Of a stretch of 64,000 bases of DNA, positions 8,560 through 15,921 are shown one piece after another. The translations under genes and the position numbers were made by a program. This stretch comes from UBA11865 sp041570195. GTDB lineage: Bacteria; Chloroflexota; Anaerolineae; Promineifilales; Promineifilaceae. The DNA is taken from the NCBI GenBank assembly GCA_041570195.1, contig JBFFWQ010000003.1, positions 1 through 64,000 on the forward strand, in the 5' to 3' direction. The notes under the pieces were generated by a model. It had not been told where the DNA came from. It saw only the letters and a list, made by a program, of their open reading frames with translations, and ran no database searches. Each line of letters opens with the position of its first letter. Position 1 is the stretch's first letter.

Positions 8560-9810
8560 GTGACCGAAAACCTGAATCCCTTCGCCATTGCCCAGATGCA
8601 GCTTGACGAAGCATCGGCTGTGCTTGGGCTGGACTCGGCCATGCACAAGTTCCTGCGCGAGCCGCTGCGCGAGTTTCATTTCAGCATACCGGTTCGTATG
8701 GACGATGGCCAGACAGAAACATTCCGCGGCTTTCGCGTTCAGTACAATGACGCCCGTGGCCCAGGAAAGGGTGGTGTTCGCTTTCATCCGGACGAGACGA
8801 TCGACACAGTACGGGCGCTGGCGGCCTGGATGACCTGGAAAACGGCCGTGGCCGATCTGCCGCTGGGCGGGGCAAAGGGAGGCGTCATTTGCGATCCTCG
8901 CCAGCTTTCGCTGCGAGAGCTTGAGGCGGTTAGCCGGGGTTACATGCGCGGCATCGCCCGTTTCGTGGGCCTGAACCAGGATGTTCCGGCGCCGGATGTT
9001 CACACCAATCCGCAAATCATGGCCTGGATGCTGGACGAATATGAAGCGCTACTGGGCTATCATGAGCCGGGGGTCATCACCGGTAAACCGGAAATTCTGG
9101 GTGGATCGGCCGGCCGGGCAGCGGCCACGGCTATGGGCGGCATCGTCACCATTCGCGAGGCGGCAAAGGTCGTCGGTATGTTCCTTGAGGGGGCTACGTG
9201 TGCCATTCAAGGCTACGGCAATGTGGGCTCCCATGCCCATAGGCTGGCCTGTGACGTCTTGGGTCTGAAAGTTGTGGCCGTCAGCGATGAACACGGCGGG
9301 CTCTACAACGGTCATGGATTGGCGCCGGATTCGGTCGGGGCTCATTTGGAGGAGACCGGCCGCCTGACCGGCTGTCCCGGCGCCGACGAGATCAGCAACG
9401 AGCAGTTATTGACCCTGGATGTCGACATCCTTATCCCGGCGGCCATTGAGAACCAGATCACGAGCCACAACGCGACTGAGGTCAAGGCCCGAATCGTGGC
9501 CGAATTGGCCAATGGTCCGACGACGCCGCGCGCCGATCGCATCCTTTTCGACAAGGGTACCTACATCATCCCGGATTTTCTATGTAATGCCGGTGGGGTG
9601 ACCGTCTCTTACTTCGAAATGGTCCAGAACGCATACCAGTTCCGCTGGGCCGAACATCTGGTAGACCAGCGGCTGGATTACCGGATGACGACCGCTTTTC
9701 GGGGCGTCCAGCGAATGGCCGAAGCTAGAAAGACGGACAACCGCATCGCCGCTTACCTGGTAGCCGTGGTCCGGGTGGCCGAAGCGGTGAGATTGCGCGG
9801 CTGGGTGTAA
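8560..9810 (+). CDS. gdhA: Glutamate dehydrogenase (Glu/Leu/Phe/Val family)
   Basis: This enzyme interconverts glutamate and 2-oxoglutarate plus ammonia with NAD(P). The N-terminal substrate domain has the family block RGPGKGGVRFHP, then DLPLGGAKGGV with the catalytic lysine, and APDVHTNPQIMAWM. The Rossmann domain starts at CAIQGYGNVGSHAH (GxGxxG). The C-terminal block VTVSYFEMVQNAYQFRW is also typical. The 417-residue length fits the hexameric small GDH class. The GTG start at 8560 is chosen because of its spacing to AGGAGG; the ATG six bases earlier would touch the ribosome-binding site. The gene stands alone between divergent and downstream promoters. Confidence 0.95.
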   Translation: MTENLNPFAIAQMQLDEASAVLGLDSAMHKFLREPLREFHFSIPVRMDDGQTETFRGFRVQYNDARGPGKGGVRFHPDETIDTVRALAAWMTWKTAVADLPLGGAKGGVICDPRQLSLRELEAVSRGYMRGIARFVGLNQDVPAPDVHTNPQIMAWMLDEYEALLGYHEPGVITGKPEILGGSAGRAAATAMGGIVTIREAAKVVGMFLEGATCAIQGYGNVGSHAHRLACDVLGLKVVAVSDEHGGLYNGHGLAPDSVGAHLEETGRLTGCPGADEISNEQLLTLDVDILIPAAIENQITSHNATEVKARIVAELANGPTTPRADRILFDKGTYIIPDFLCNAGGVTVSYFEMVQNAYQFRWAEHLVDQRLDYRMTTAFRGVQRMAEARKTDNRIAAYLVAVVRVAEAVRLRGWV

Positions 9811-9826
9811 GAAATAGGATGAAAGT

Positions 9827-9840
9827 CGAACATTTGTTCT
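9827..9840 (+). promoter_or_regulatory. LexA (SOS) box upstream of ssb
   Basis: CGAACATTTGTTCT contains the exact GAAC-N4-GTTC core of the Gram-positive-type LexA box. Its last base overlaps the first base of the -35 hexamer of the ssb promoter, a position suited to repression. Confidence 0.6.
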
Positions 9841-9867
9841 TGACTAACGGTCAAAAAGTGATACCAT
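9840..9867 (+). promoter_or_regulatory. ssb promoter
   Basis: TTGACT (9840-9845), a 16-bp spacer and TACCAT (9862-9867), 52 nt before the ssb ATG. A TTGAC/GTCAA inverted repeat spans the -35 box. Confidence 0.55.
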
Positions 9868-9919
9868 TTCTTAGAGTGGAGATTGGCTGTTTTCGGCGTA
9901 TGCAAGGAGCTTACGAATT

Positions 9920-10342
9920 ATGTACCAGAAAGTAATAATCGCAGGCAGGTTGGGCGGCGATCCCGAGATGCGTTATATGCCAGATGGCACGCCCGTCACG
10001 AACTTCAGCGTGGCCACCAATCGTCGTTGGACGGATTCGGCATCAGGCGAGCCCAGGGAAGAAACCATTTGGTTCCGGGTTTCGGTCTGGCGTCGCCAGG
10101 CCGAATCGGCCAATGAATATCTGAGCAAAGGAAGACAGGTATTGGTTGAAGGCCGCATGCGACCCGATCCACAGACAGGTGGCCCGCGCGTGTGGACCGC
10201 ACAGGATGGAACTGTGCGCGCTTCATATGAAATAACGGCCGATGTCGTTCGTTTCATCGGCGGCCGCGATGAGACCAGCTTTGCGGCTGACGGCGGGGGC
10301 GAAGGCGCGGCTCCGCAGGAAGAGGACGAGATCCCCTTCTAA
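9920..10342 (+). CDS. ssb: Single-stranded DNA-binding protein
   Basis: SSB coats single-stranded DNA in replication, repair and recombination. The OB fold covers residues 1-110, with the usual start MYQKVIIAGRLGGDPEMRY, the block VTNFSVATNRRW and WFRVSVWRRQAE, and YLSKGRQVLVEGR. A Gly/Glu-rich linker ends in the acidic partner-binding tip EEDEIPF. At 140 residues it is a normal bacterial SSB. It is monocistronic here: an SOS-type box and promoter lie directly upstream and a very long hairpin follows. In many bacteria ssb is placed between rpsF and rpsR, which is not the case here. Confidence 0.97.
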   Translation: MYQKVIIAGRLGGDPEMRYMPDGTPVTNFSVATNRRWTDSASGEPREETIWFRVSVWRRQAESANEYLSKGRQVLVEGRMRPDPQTGGPRVWTAQDGTVRASYEITADVVRFIGGRDETSFAADGGGEGAAPQEEDEIPF

Positions 10343-10377
10343 GTTTCTGCAGAGACAATCACGAATAATGATCAATG

Positions 10378-10419
10378 TTTGAGCCCGCATTTCGACCTTC
10401 GTCGAAATGCGGGCTCAAA
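10378..10419. terminator. Long perfect hairpin between convergent ssb and arsR
   Basis: A 19-bp perfect stem (arm TTTGAGCCCGCATTTCGAC) closes a 4-nt loop (CTTC) and is followed on the plus strand by more A residues. The stem lies between two convergent genes and probably stops transcription in at least one direction. Neither strand has a classical long U tract after the stem, so RNase III processing or a protein-binding role is also possible. Confidence 0.6.
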
Positions 10420-10452
10420 AAAAGAGCCGGCGGGCCCGGTAGCAGTCGGCGG

Positions 10453-10734
10453 CTATTCCTCGACGACTCTTTCGGGCGCGAAATCTTGCATTAGAATCCC
10501 GCAACAGACAGCCACCGCGTCTTGATTCAGGGTATAAAAAACCTGTTTCCCTTCTCGGCGGGCGGTAACCAGGCCCGCCTGGCGCAGAATACCCAGGTGG
10601 TGGGAGACCGTGGGTTGGCTAACGCCCGTCCGTTCGGCCAGATCGCCCACGCAGTACCATTCGCAGCAAAGCAAACGCATAATATGCTGGCGCGTCTGGT
10701 CGGCTATGGCCTTGGCGAAAGTTACGGAATCCAT
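10453..10734 (-). CDS. ArsR/SmtB-family transcriptional repressor
   Basis: A 93-residue winged-helix regulator: AKAIADQTRQHIMRLL, then the recognition-helix region SQPTVSHHLGILRQAGLV, and the wing RREGKQVFYTLN. Cysteines stand at the ArsR-type position (LLCCEWYCVGDL, before the recognition helix) and in a C-terminal VCCGI motif, so thiol-based sensing of a metal(loid) or redox signal is likely. No efflux pump, arsenate reductase or other target lies next to it on the same strand. A palindrome immediately upstream suggests autoregulation. Convergent to ssb. Confidence 0.9.
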   Translation of the reverse strand: MDSVTFAKAIADQTRQHIMRLLCCEWYCVGDLAERTGVSQPTVSHHLGILRQAGLVTARREGKQVFYTLNQDAVAVCCGILMQDFAPERVVEE

Positions 10735-10746
10735 CGTTTGCTCAAG

Positions 10747-10781
10747 TAATCCTATCGATATATGTCTATATGAAAGGATTA
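10747..10781. promoter_or_regulatory. Candidate ArsR operator
   Basis: A 7-bp inverted repeat, TAATCCT and AGGATTA, encloses AT-rich sequence with a second inner inverted repeat (ATATA/TATAT). It begins 13 bp upstream of the arsR start codon. Position and symmetry suit autoregulation by the dimeric repressor. Confidence 0.5.
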
Positions 10782-10921
10782 TATGGTACTAAGTGTGGTT
10801 GTCAAACCGCTTGTGCAACGTTTGACTTTACACTGGGCGACTTGTAGAATCCGCAAGCTATAGGAAACCACCACACAGATCTATCTGGCAAATCGGCGCG
10901 TCACCCATTGACTTGACGGGA

Positions 10922-11932
10922 ATGGAAAACAAAACTCCTGGTACAATGCGATTAGTAGTCGATGCCATGGGCAGTGACGCCCACCCGGAGCCGGATGTTG
11001 CTGGAGCCGTTTTGGCCGCCCGTGAATATGGCGACGAGATCATCCTGGTTGGCGATGAGGAACGCATAAAGAACGAACTAGACGGTCATGATATAAGTGG
11101 TCTGAAGATCGAACTGCACCACGCCAGCCAGGTGATAGAGATGACGGACAAGCCAGGCAAAGCGTCGCGGGCCAAGAAGGATTCGTCGATGCATGTCGGC
11201 CTCAGGTTAGTGAAGGATGGTCAAGCTGATGCCTTCATAAGCGCGGGAAACACCGGCGGCATCTTGGCCGTGGCGACCTTGCTTACATTGCGTCGCATAC
11301 GGGGCATCAAGCGGCCGGCGCTAGGTGTGATCTTTCCCACGAAGGAGCGGCCGATGTTGACCGACCATGGGGCCAATGCCGACTGCAAGCCCGAGTACTT
11401 GCTGCAATTTGGCTTGATGGGCAGTCTGTATGTTGAACGGGTACGTGGTATCGAGAATCCACGCGTAGCCCTGCTCTCCAACGGTGAGGAAGAGGGCAAG
11501 GGCAACCAACTGATCAAGCAGACGGATCCGTTGCTGGCTCAGAGTGGCCTGAATTACATAGGCAATATAGAACCCAAAGAATTCATGAGCGGCCAGGCTG
11601 ATGTGGCGGTGACCGACGGCTTCACCGGCAATCTGGTCATGAAGACGGCCGAGGCAATCGCGGCTTACATGTCCGACTTGATCCGGGATGAACTGACCAG
11701 TGGCCCGCGGACGATCGTCGGTGGATTATTGGCTCGACCGGCCCTTTCGCGGGTACGTAGGCGACTCGATCCGAACGAAGTTGGTGGAGCGCCTTTGCTC
11801 GGCCTCAATGGCGTCGTCATCGTCGGTCATGGCCGATCCAACGCCTACGCCATAAAACAAGCTATTGGCCAGGCGCGGCTGGCCGTCGAACAAGATATCG
11901 TCGGCGCGATACGGGCCGGCGTGGAACCTTAG
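10922..11932 (+). CDS. plsX: Phosphate acyltransferase PlsX
   Basis: PlsX makes acyl-phosphate from acyl-ACP; PlsY (present at 24.7 kb) then acylates glycerol-3-phosphate, starting phospholipid synthesis. Family blocks seen: VVDAMGSDAHPEPDVAGA at the N-terminus, SAGNTGGILA, RPALGVIFPT, DHGANADCKPEYLLQF, ALLSNGEEEGKGN and VTDGFTGNLVMKTAE. The length of about 336 residues is normal. The start is uncertain: ATG at 10922, or ATG at 10946, which begins exactly at the conserved MRLVVDAMG. No clear ribosome-binding site helps to choose. fabF follows after about 70 nt, so the two lipid genes are likely co-transcribed. Confidence 0.95.
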   Translation: MENKTPGTMRLVVDAMGSDAHPEPDVAGAVLAAREYGDEIILVGDEERIKNELDGHDISGLKIELHHASQVIEMTDKPGKASRAKKDSSMHVGLRLVKDGQADAFISAGNTGGILAVATLLTLRRIRGIKRPALGVIFPTKERPMLTDHGANADCKPEYLLQFGLMGSLYVERVRGIENPRVALLSNGEEEGKGNQLIKQTDPLLAQSGLNYIGNIEPKEFMSGQADVAVTDGFTGNLVMKTAEAIAAYMSDLIRDELTSGPRTIVGGLLARPALSRVRRRLDPNEVGGAPLLGLNGVVIVGHGRSNAYAIKQAIGQARLAVEQDIVGAIRAGVEP

Positions 11933-12003
11933 AGAATAGATGACAGACTACTCACCCTTGCACTGGACCATCTGACACCGTTCGTCTGTCACTGGAGAGG
12001 TAA

Positions 12004-13290
12004 ATGGAGCAGTATTTAGACGCTTGTGATCGACCGCGCGTTGTCATGACCGGAATGGGAATGGTGAGCCCGGTGGGATTGAGCGTCGAGGAAAGTTGGC
12101 AGAACACACTGGCCGGTATATCGGGTATCGGCCCCATAACCCAATTCGACCCCAGCGAATTGCCGTGCCGGATCGCCGGCGAGGTGAAGGGGTTTGAGCC
12201 GCGCGATTTCATCGAGTATAAGGAAATACGGCGCATGTCCCGGGCCTCACAGCTGGCCACGGCCGCAGCCCGCATGGCCGTCGCTGATGCCGGCCTGCCT
12301 GAGCATGTCGACAACGCCGAACGCACTGGCGTGGTCGTCGGCACCGGCATGGGTGGATTGGAGAAGGCCTACGAGAATATGCGCATTTTCCGGGAGAAGG
12401 GGTTGGCCCGGGTCACCCCGTTTGCCTTGCCCATGGTATTGCCGAATATGCCGTCGCACCACGTTAGCTTGATGGCCAGGGCGATGGGACCCATCAGCAC
12501 GGTGGTTGCCGCCTGCGCTACCGGGACCCAGTCGATCGGCGAAGCGGCCGAATTCATCCGGCGCAGGGCGGCCGACATGGTTATTGCCGGCGGCGTTGAG
12601 GGCCTCATTCACGTTTCTTCAATGGCCAGCTTCTCGGCCATGCGCGCGCTGTCCACCAAGCACAATGATGCGCCGGAGAGGGCCAGCCGCCCTTTCGACA
12701 AGGCGCGGGACGGTTTCATTTTGAGCGAAGGTGCTGGCGTCGTCGTCCTGGAGCGATTAGACAAGGCTCTGGCTCGCGGCGCTCATATTTATGCTGAAGT
12801 GCTGGGACATGCTTCTTCCTCGGACGCTTTTCATGTGGCCGCGCCAGATCCCGAGGGCGCTGGCGCGATCCGGGCCATGCGTTGGGCCATGGAAGACGCC
12901 GGCGTAGCGTTTGATGAGATCGACTACATTAACGCCCACGGCACATCTACGCCGCTGAATGACGCTACGGAGACCTACGCCATCAAGAAGCTGTTTGGCG
13001 AGCAAGCGTATAATATCCCGATTAGCAGCACCAAGTCGGTGACAGGCCACGCTATGGGCGGCGCCGGGGCGATTGAAGCGATATTCTGCGCCTGCGCACT
13101 GCGCGACGGCGTCATTCCGCCAACCATGAATTATGAGGCGGCCGACCCGGATTGCGACCTTGATTACGTGCCGAATGCGTCGCGAGTAGCCAAGCTAAAC
13201 AAGGTCATGTCTAATTCCTTTGGGCTGGGCGGCCAAAATGCATGCCTGGTCTTGGGCAAATACGATGGCGAAGGTGCGCCAAAATCATGA
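12004..13290 (+). CDS. fabF: Beta-ketoacyl-ACP synthase II (first paralogue)
   Basis: A condensing enzyme of fatty-acid elongation, 428 residues. The thiolase-fold catalytic triad is complete: Cys in VVAACATGTQSIGEA, His in NAHGTSTPLND and His in KSVTGHAMGGAGA. The N-terminus RPRVVMTGMGMVSPVG and the C-terminal SNSFGLGGQNACLV are typical of FabF. GGAGAGG or similar precedes the ATG closely. It lies downstream of plsX and overlaps the next gene by 4 nt (ATGA). A second, clearly different FabF lies at 46.4 kb; the two share motifs but differ in the active-site flank (ACATGTQ here, ACAAGND there), suggesting different chain-length or substrate roles. Confidence 0.96.
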   Translation: MEQYLDACDRPRVVMTGMGMVSPVGLSVEESWQNTLAGISGIGPITQFDPSELPCRIAGEVKGFEPRDFIEYKEIRRMSRASQLATAAARMAVADAGLPEHVDNAERTGVVVGTGMGGLEKAYENMRIFREKGLARVTPFALPMVLPNMPSHHVSLMARAMGPISTVVAACATGTQSIGEAAEFIRRRAADMVIAGGVEGLIHVSSMASFSAMRALSTKHNDAPERASRPFDKARDGFILSEGAGVVVLERLDKALARGAHIYAEVLGHASSSDAFHVAAPDPEGAGAIRAMRWAMEDAGVAFDEIDYINAHGTSTPLNDATETYAIKKLFGEQAYNIPISSTKSVTGHAMGGAGAIEAIFCACALRDGVIPPTMNYEAADPDCDLDYVPNASRVAKLNKVMSNSFGLGGQNACLVLGKYDGEGAPKS

Positions 13291-13991
13291 TTATCTACCG
13301 CGACGAAGATCGCATCGAAAAACTAAAAAAACGAGGCCAGCAAGTCAGCATCATTGGCTTCTTGCTCTTGTTGGCCGGCTTTGTATTGGTGTTTCTGACC
13401 GTTCAATACCTGATTCTGTTCCAGACTCTGGCCCTGGTCGGCGGCTTCGGGCTAACCCAATATGGCCTGTACCTGCAGCATCGTTATGCACGGTCGCCGC
13501 GGCCTGATGAAGTGCTGGATAACGCCGTAAAATCAGTCACCCGTGATGGGATCATGTACCATTATGTGTTACCGGCGCCTCACGTGCTGCTTACGCCGGC
13601 CGGTCCGATCGTATTTGCGCTCAAATACCAGACCGGCGTGATCAGCGCAGACGGCGATAAGTGGTCGCAAAAGGGACTGGGATTTCGTCGCTTTTTTGGT
13701 CAGGAAGGCCTGGGCAATCCCACCAAGGATGCCGAATCGATGGTTAAATCTTTGGCCGGCTATATCAGCAAGCAGGCGCCGGAGATTGAAGAGGTGAATA
13801 TTGGGGCGATGATCGTCTTTACCAGCAAGAATAGAGACGAATTGGACGTCAAGGGATCGCGCATTCCGGCCATGCACAGCTCCAAAGTGAAAGGATTTCT
13901 AAAACAGAAGGGAAAGGGCGAGCCATTGCCCGAGGCCGAATTCGAAGCGCTGCGAGCCGCTTTTGACGAAGCGGCCGGGGACCTGGTGTAG
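13287..13991 (+). CDS. Membrane protein with NERD-like domain
   Basis: A 234-residue protein. After a charged N-terminus (MIIYRDEDRIEKLKKRG), two membrane helices occupy about residues 20-60. The cytoplasmic part resembles a NERD (nuclease-related) domain: HYVLPAPHVLLTPAGPIVFALKYQTG matches the usual pattern of a strand, a turn and a conserved lysine, and VNIGAMIVFTSKN matches a later strand. The similarity is by eye and limited. The ATG overlaps the fabF stop by 4 nt, so translation is coupled. An MBL-fold hydrolase gene follows after 8 nt. Function unknown; a link to lipid synthesis is only suggested by location. Confidence 0.65.
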   Translation: MIIYRDEDRIEKLKKRGQQVSIIGFLLLLAGFVLVFLTVQYLILFQTLALVGGFGLTQYGLYLQHRYARSPRPDEVLDNAVKSVTRDGIMYHYVLPAPHVLLTPAGPIVFALKYQTGVISADGDKWSQKGLGFRRFFGQEGLGNPTKDAESMVKSLAGYISKQAPEIEEVNIGAMIVFTSKNRDELDVKGSRIPAMHSSKVKGFLKQKGKGEPLPEAEFEALRAAFDEAAGDLV

Positions 13992-13999
13992 GAAACGAG

Positions 14000-14731
14000 A
14001 TGGAATTGCTGGCCAGATTGCATTGGATTGAGGGTAGGGCTAGCAATATCTATCTGTGGCAGGGTGACGCCGGTTTGCTGATGTTTGATACGGGTATGCC
14101 GGGAGACGCCAAAAAGATCCTAGCCTACATCGACGAGGCTGGCTTCCGGCCGGCGGACGTGATGGCTATTCTAATCACCCACGCCGACAAAGACCACGCG
14201 GGCGGCGCGGCCGAACTTAGCGACCACTGCCAGGCGCCGGTCTATGCCAGTTCGGCGACGGCCGAATTACTGATGGCCGGCGAGTCGCCTAAACATCTGC
14301 CGCGACTCATCCAGTTCATCGCCGATCATTTCATGGGTTATAACCCGGTGGCGGCCGATGGGATTCAAATCGTCGAAGATGGGCAGTCACAGCCCGAACT
14401 GCACGAGTGGCAGATTATGGCCACACCAGGTCACTGCGCCGATCACCATTCGTTTTGCAGTCCCGTTCATGGCATCCTGTTCGCCGGTGACGCGTTGAGC
14501 ACACGCGGGGATCGGTTGCAGTTGAACAACAAGTTCATCACGGCCGATCAGGCGGCCGCTCGGAAGTCGGCCAGACGATTGCTGCAACTCACACCGGCGG
14601 TGTTCGCCTGCGGCCACGGCCGGCCGATGACCGACCATAACGCTGAAGACTTGATGATGTTGAGCCAGGAATTAAGAAGTGTTGAAGCGCTGGAGAGAAA
14701 TGCCAGGCCAGAGGGAGCTACAGGAGGATAA
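14000..14731 (+). CDS. MBL-fold metallo-hydrolase
   Basis: A 243-residue metallo-beta-lactamase-fold protein. The metal motif reads THADKDHAGG, i.e. HxDxDH rather than the usual HxHxDH, a variant known in some MBL-fold groups. Further ligands are likely in TPGHCADHH (His), FAGDALSTRGD (Asp) and CGHGRPM (His). The fold suggests hydrolysis of a small ester, lactone or thioester; the substrate cannot be read from the sequence. It lies 8 nt after the NERD-like gene and 5 nt before phoU, so plsX to phoU may form one long transcript. Confidence 0.85.
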   Translation: MELLARLHWIEGRASNIYLWQGDAGLLMFDTGMPGDAKKILAYIDEAGFRPADVMAILITHADKDHAGGAAELSDHCQAPVYASSATAELLMAGESPKHLPRLIQFIADHFMGYNPVAADGIQIVEDGQSQPELHEWQIMATPGHCADHHSFCSPVHGILFAGDALSTRGDRLQLNNKFITADQAAARKSARRLLQLTPAVFACGHGRPMTDHNAEDLMMLSQELRSVEALERNARPEGATGG

Positions 14732-14736
14732 TTGCC

Positions 14737-15405
14737 ATGCTGCAAAGTCGCGCCACCCTTGATCGCGAGTTGGAGAACCTGAATACTGAGATCGTCAGGC
14801 TGTCAAGTATGGCCGATGAAGCCATCGAGCGTGCGATGCAGGCACTCTATGAAAGAAACGTCGAGTTGGCAACTGATGTCATCAAGGCAGACACGCTGAT
14901 CAACGATCTGCGTTTTCAGATTGAGGAGAAGAGCTTGTTGGTCCTGGCCACGCAACAGCCCGTTGCCGGCGACTTACGGACGATCGTGACCACTATCCAT
15001 GTCGCCACCGAACTGGAACGCATAGCAGATCACGCGGCCGGCATTGCCCGGTTGGTTGACCGTCTGCAAGACGACCCCGAATTCGATACGCTGCATAAGT
15101 TGCCCAAGATGGCCAAGCGCGCTCGCAAGATGCTGGCAGAGAGCATCACCGCTTTCGTCGAGCGGGACGCCGAGTTGGCTCAGAATATGGTCGGGCGGGA
15201 TGACAAGATGGATAAGCAGTATCGCCTCCTGTTTACGGAGACCCTTGAGGAAATGCGCGATGATGATTACATTCGACGGGCGACCTTCTTGTTGTGGGTT
15301 GGTCATGATCTGGAGCGCATTGGCGACCGGACGACCAATATCGCCGAGCGCGTGGTGTTCATGACGACCGGAGAATTCGTCGAGAATATCCCGAGCGCCG
15401 ACTGA
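14737..15405 (+). CDS. phoU: Phosphate signalling protein PhoU
   Basis: PhoU is an all-helical protein that links the Pst phosphate transporter to the PhoR/PhoB system and binds metal through acidic motifs. Two three-helix repeats are seen, with TTIHVATELERIADHAAGIAR in the first and LLWVGHDLERIGDRTTNIAERVVFM in the second; both carry the conserved E/DRxxD motif. The 222 residues are normal. CAGGAGGATAATTGCC before the ATG is a strong ribosome-binding site. No pst or phoR genes are adjacent; the phosphate genes may lie elsewhere. Confidence 0.96.
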   Translation: MLQSRATLDRELENLNTEIVRLSSMADEAIERAMQALYERNVELATDVIKADTLINDLRFQIEEKSLLVLATQQPVAGDLRTIVTTIHVATELERIADHAAGIARLVDRLQDDPEFDTLHKLPKMAKRARKMLAESITAFVERDAELAQNMVGRDDKMDKQYRLLFTETLEEMRDDDYIRRATFLLWVGHDLERIGDRTTNIAERVVFMTTGEFVENIPSAD

Positions 15406-15409
15406 GCAT

Positions 15410-15460
15410 GCGGCAAGGGCACCGGGCTTAGACCCGGTTGGCCGCAGCAGTTTTGTCTTT
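15410..15460 (+). terminator. Probable terminator after phoU
   Basis: Nested hairpin: outer GCGGC/GCCGC and inner ACCGGG/CCCGGT with loop CTTAGA, followed by TTTTGTCTTT after a short gap. A further small hairpin, GGCAC-TTCT-GTGCC, lies at 15461-15474. Confidence 0.5.
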
Positions 15461-15474
15461 GGCACTTCTGTGCC

Positions 15475-15921
15475 AGGTTTCTGAATCACGTAGCGCTCGG
15501 TCTATTGGTGAAGCCGCTTCTGTGGTACCCGAGTTGACAAGCAGTAATTATCTAATAGAATCCTAACCTTAATTTGGATTCCCCATAACGCCAGTTTGCT
15601 AGCTGATTGCCGAGCGGTCGGCAATCGATCAGTCAAGTATTGACTTAAAGGCAATTGATGACTCATCGACAAGGAGGTGGTTGGCGCATAAGTTGATTTG
15701 ATAGAGAAGCAATGCTTTACAGCTGATCCGCCGGAAGCACGACCATATCGGCCAGGTTCGCTTATCATGAGTGGATACCTGGGTCAGAGGAGTTGTGCCA
15801 GATCAGTAGGAGCCAGTCTCCTATACTTACGTATTACCACTTGCATGTTATCACGTACGTTAAAGGGAGATGTGTAGCTAAGTAGTGATTAGTATCCTGA
15901 AAATAGTGTTTGGAGGAGAAG
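15475..15921 (+). other. Non-coding 5' leader of livK
   Basis: No convincing gene is seen in this stretch. It holds the promoter at 15534 and, at 15605-15626, a perfect 9-bp hairpin GATTGCCGA / TCGGCAATC with loop GCGG. The rest is AT-richer than the surrounding genes. The length and hairpin suggest a regulatory leader, but no known riboswitch pattern was recognised. Confidence 0.4.
15534..15561 (+). promoter_or_regulatory. Promoter upstream of the liv operon
   Basis: TTGACA (15534-15539), a 16-bp spacer and TAGAAT (15556-15561). It implies a leader of about 350 nt before livK. Confidence 0.55.

Noticed and set aside
8467..9015. 182-codon minus-strand frame over the start of gdhA
   Set aside because: Shadow of the gdhA reading frame; gdhA has clear family motifs and a ribosome-binding site.
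10913..10948. TTGACG and TACAAT as a promoter at the plsX start
   Set aside because: The spacing between the two boxes is 23 bp, too long, and the -10 box overlaps the possible start codon.
15502..15768. 88-codon minus-strand gene in the livK leader
   Set aside because: No recognisable family or start signal, and the region carries a plus-strand promoter and hairpin.
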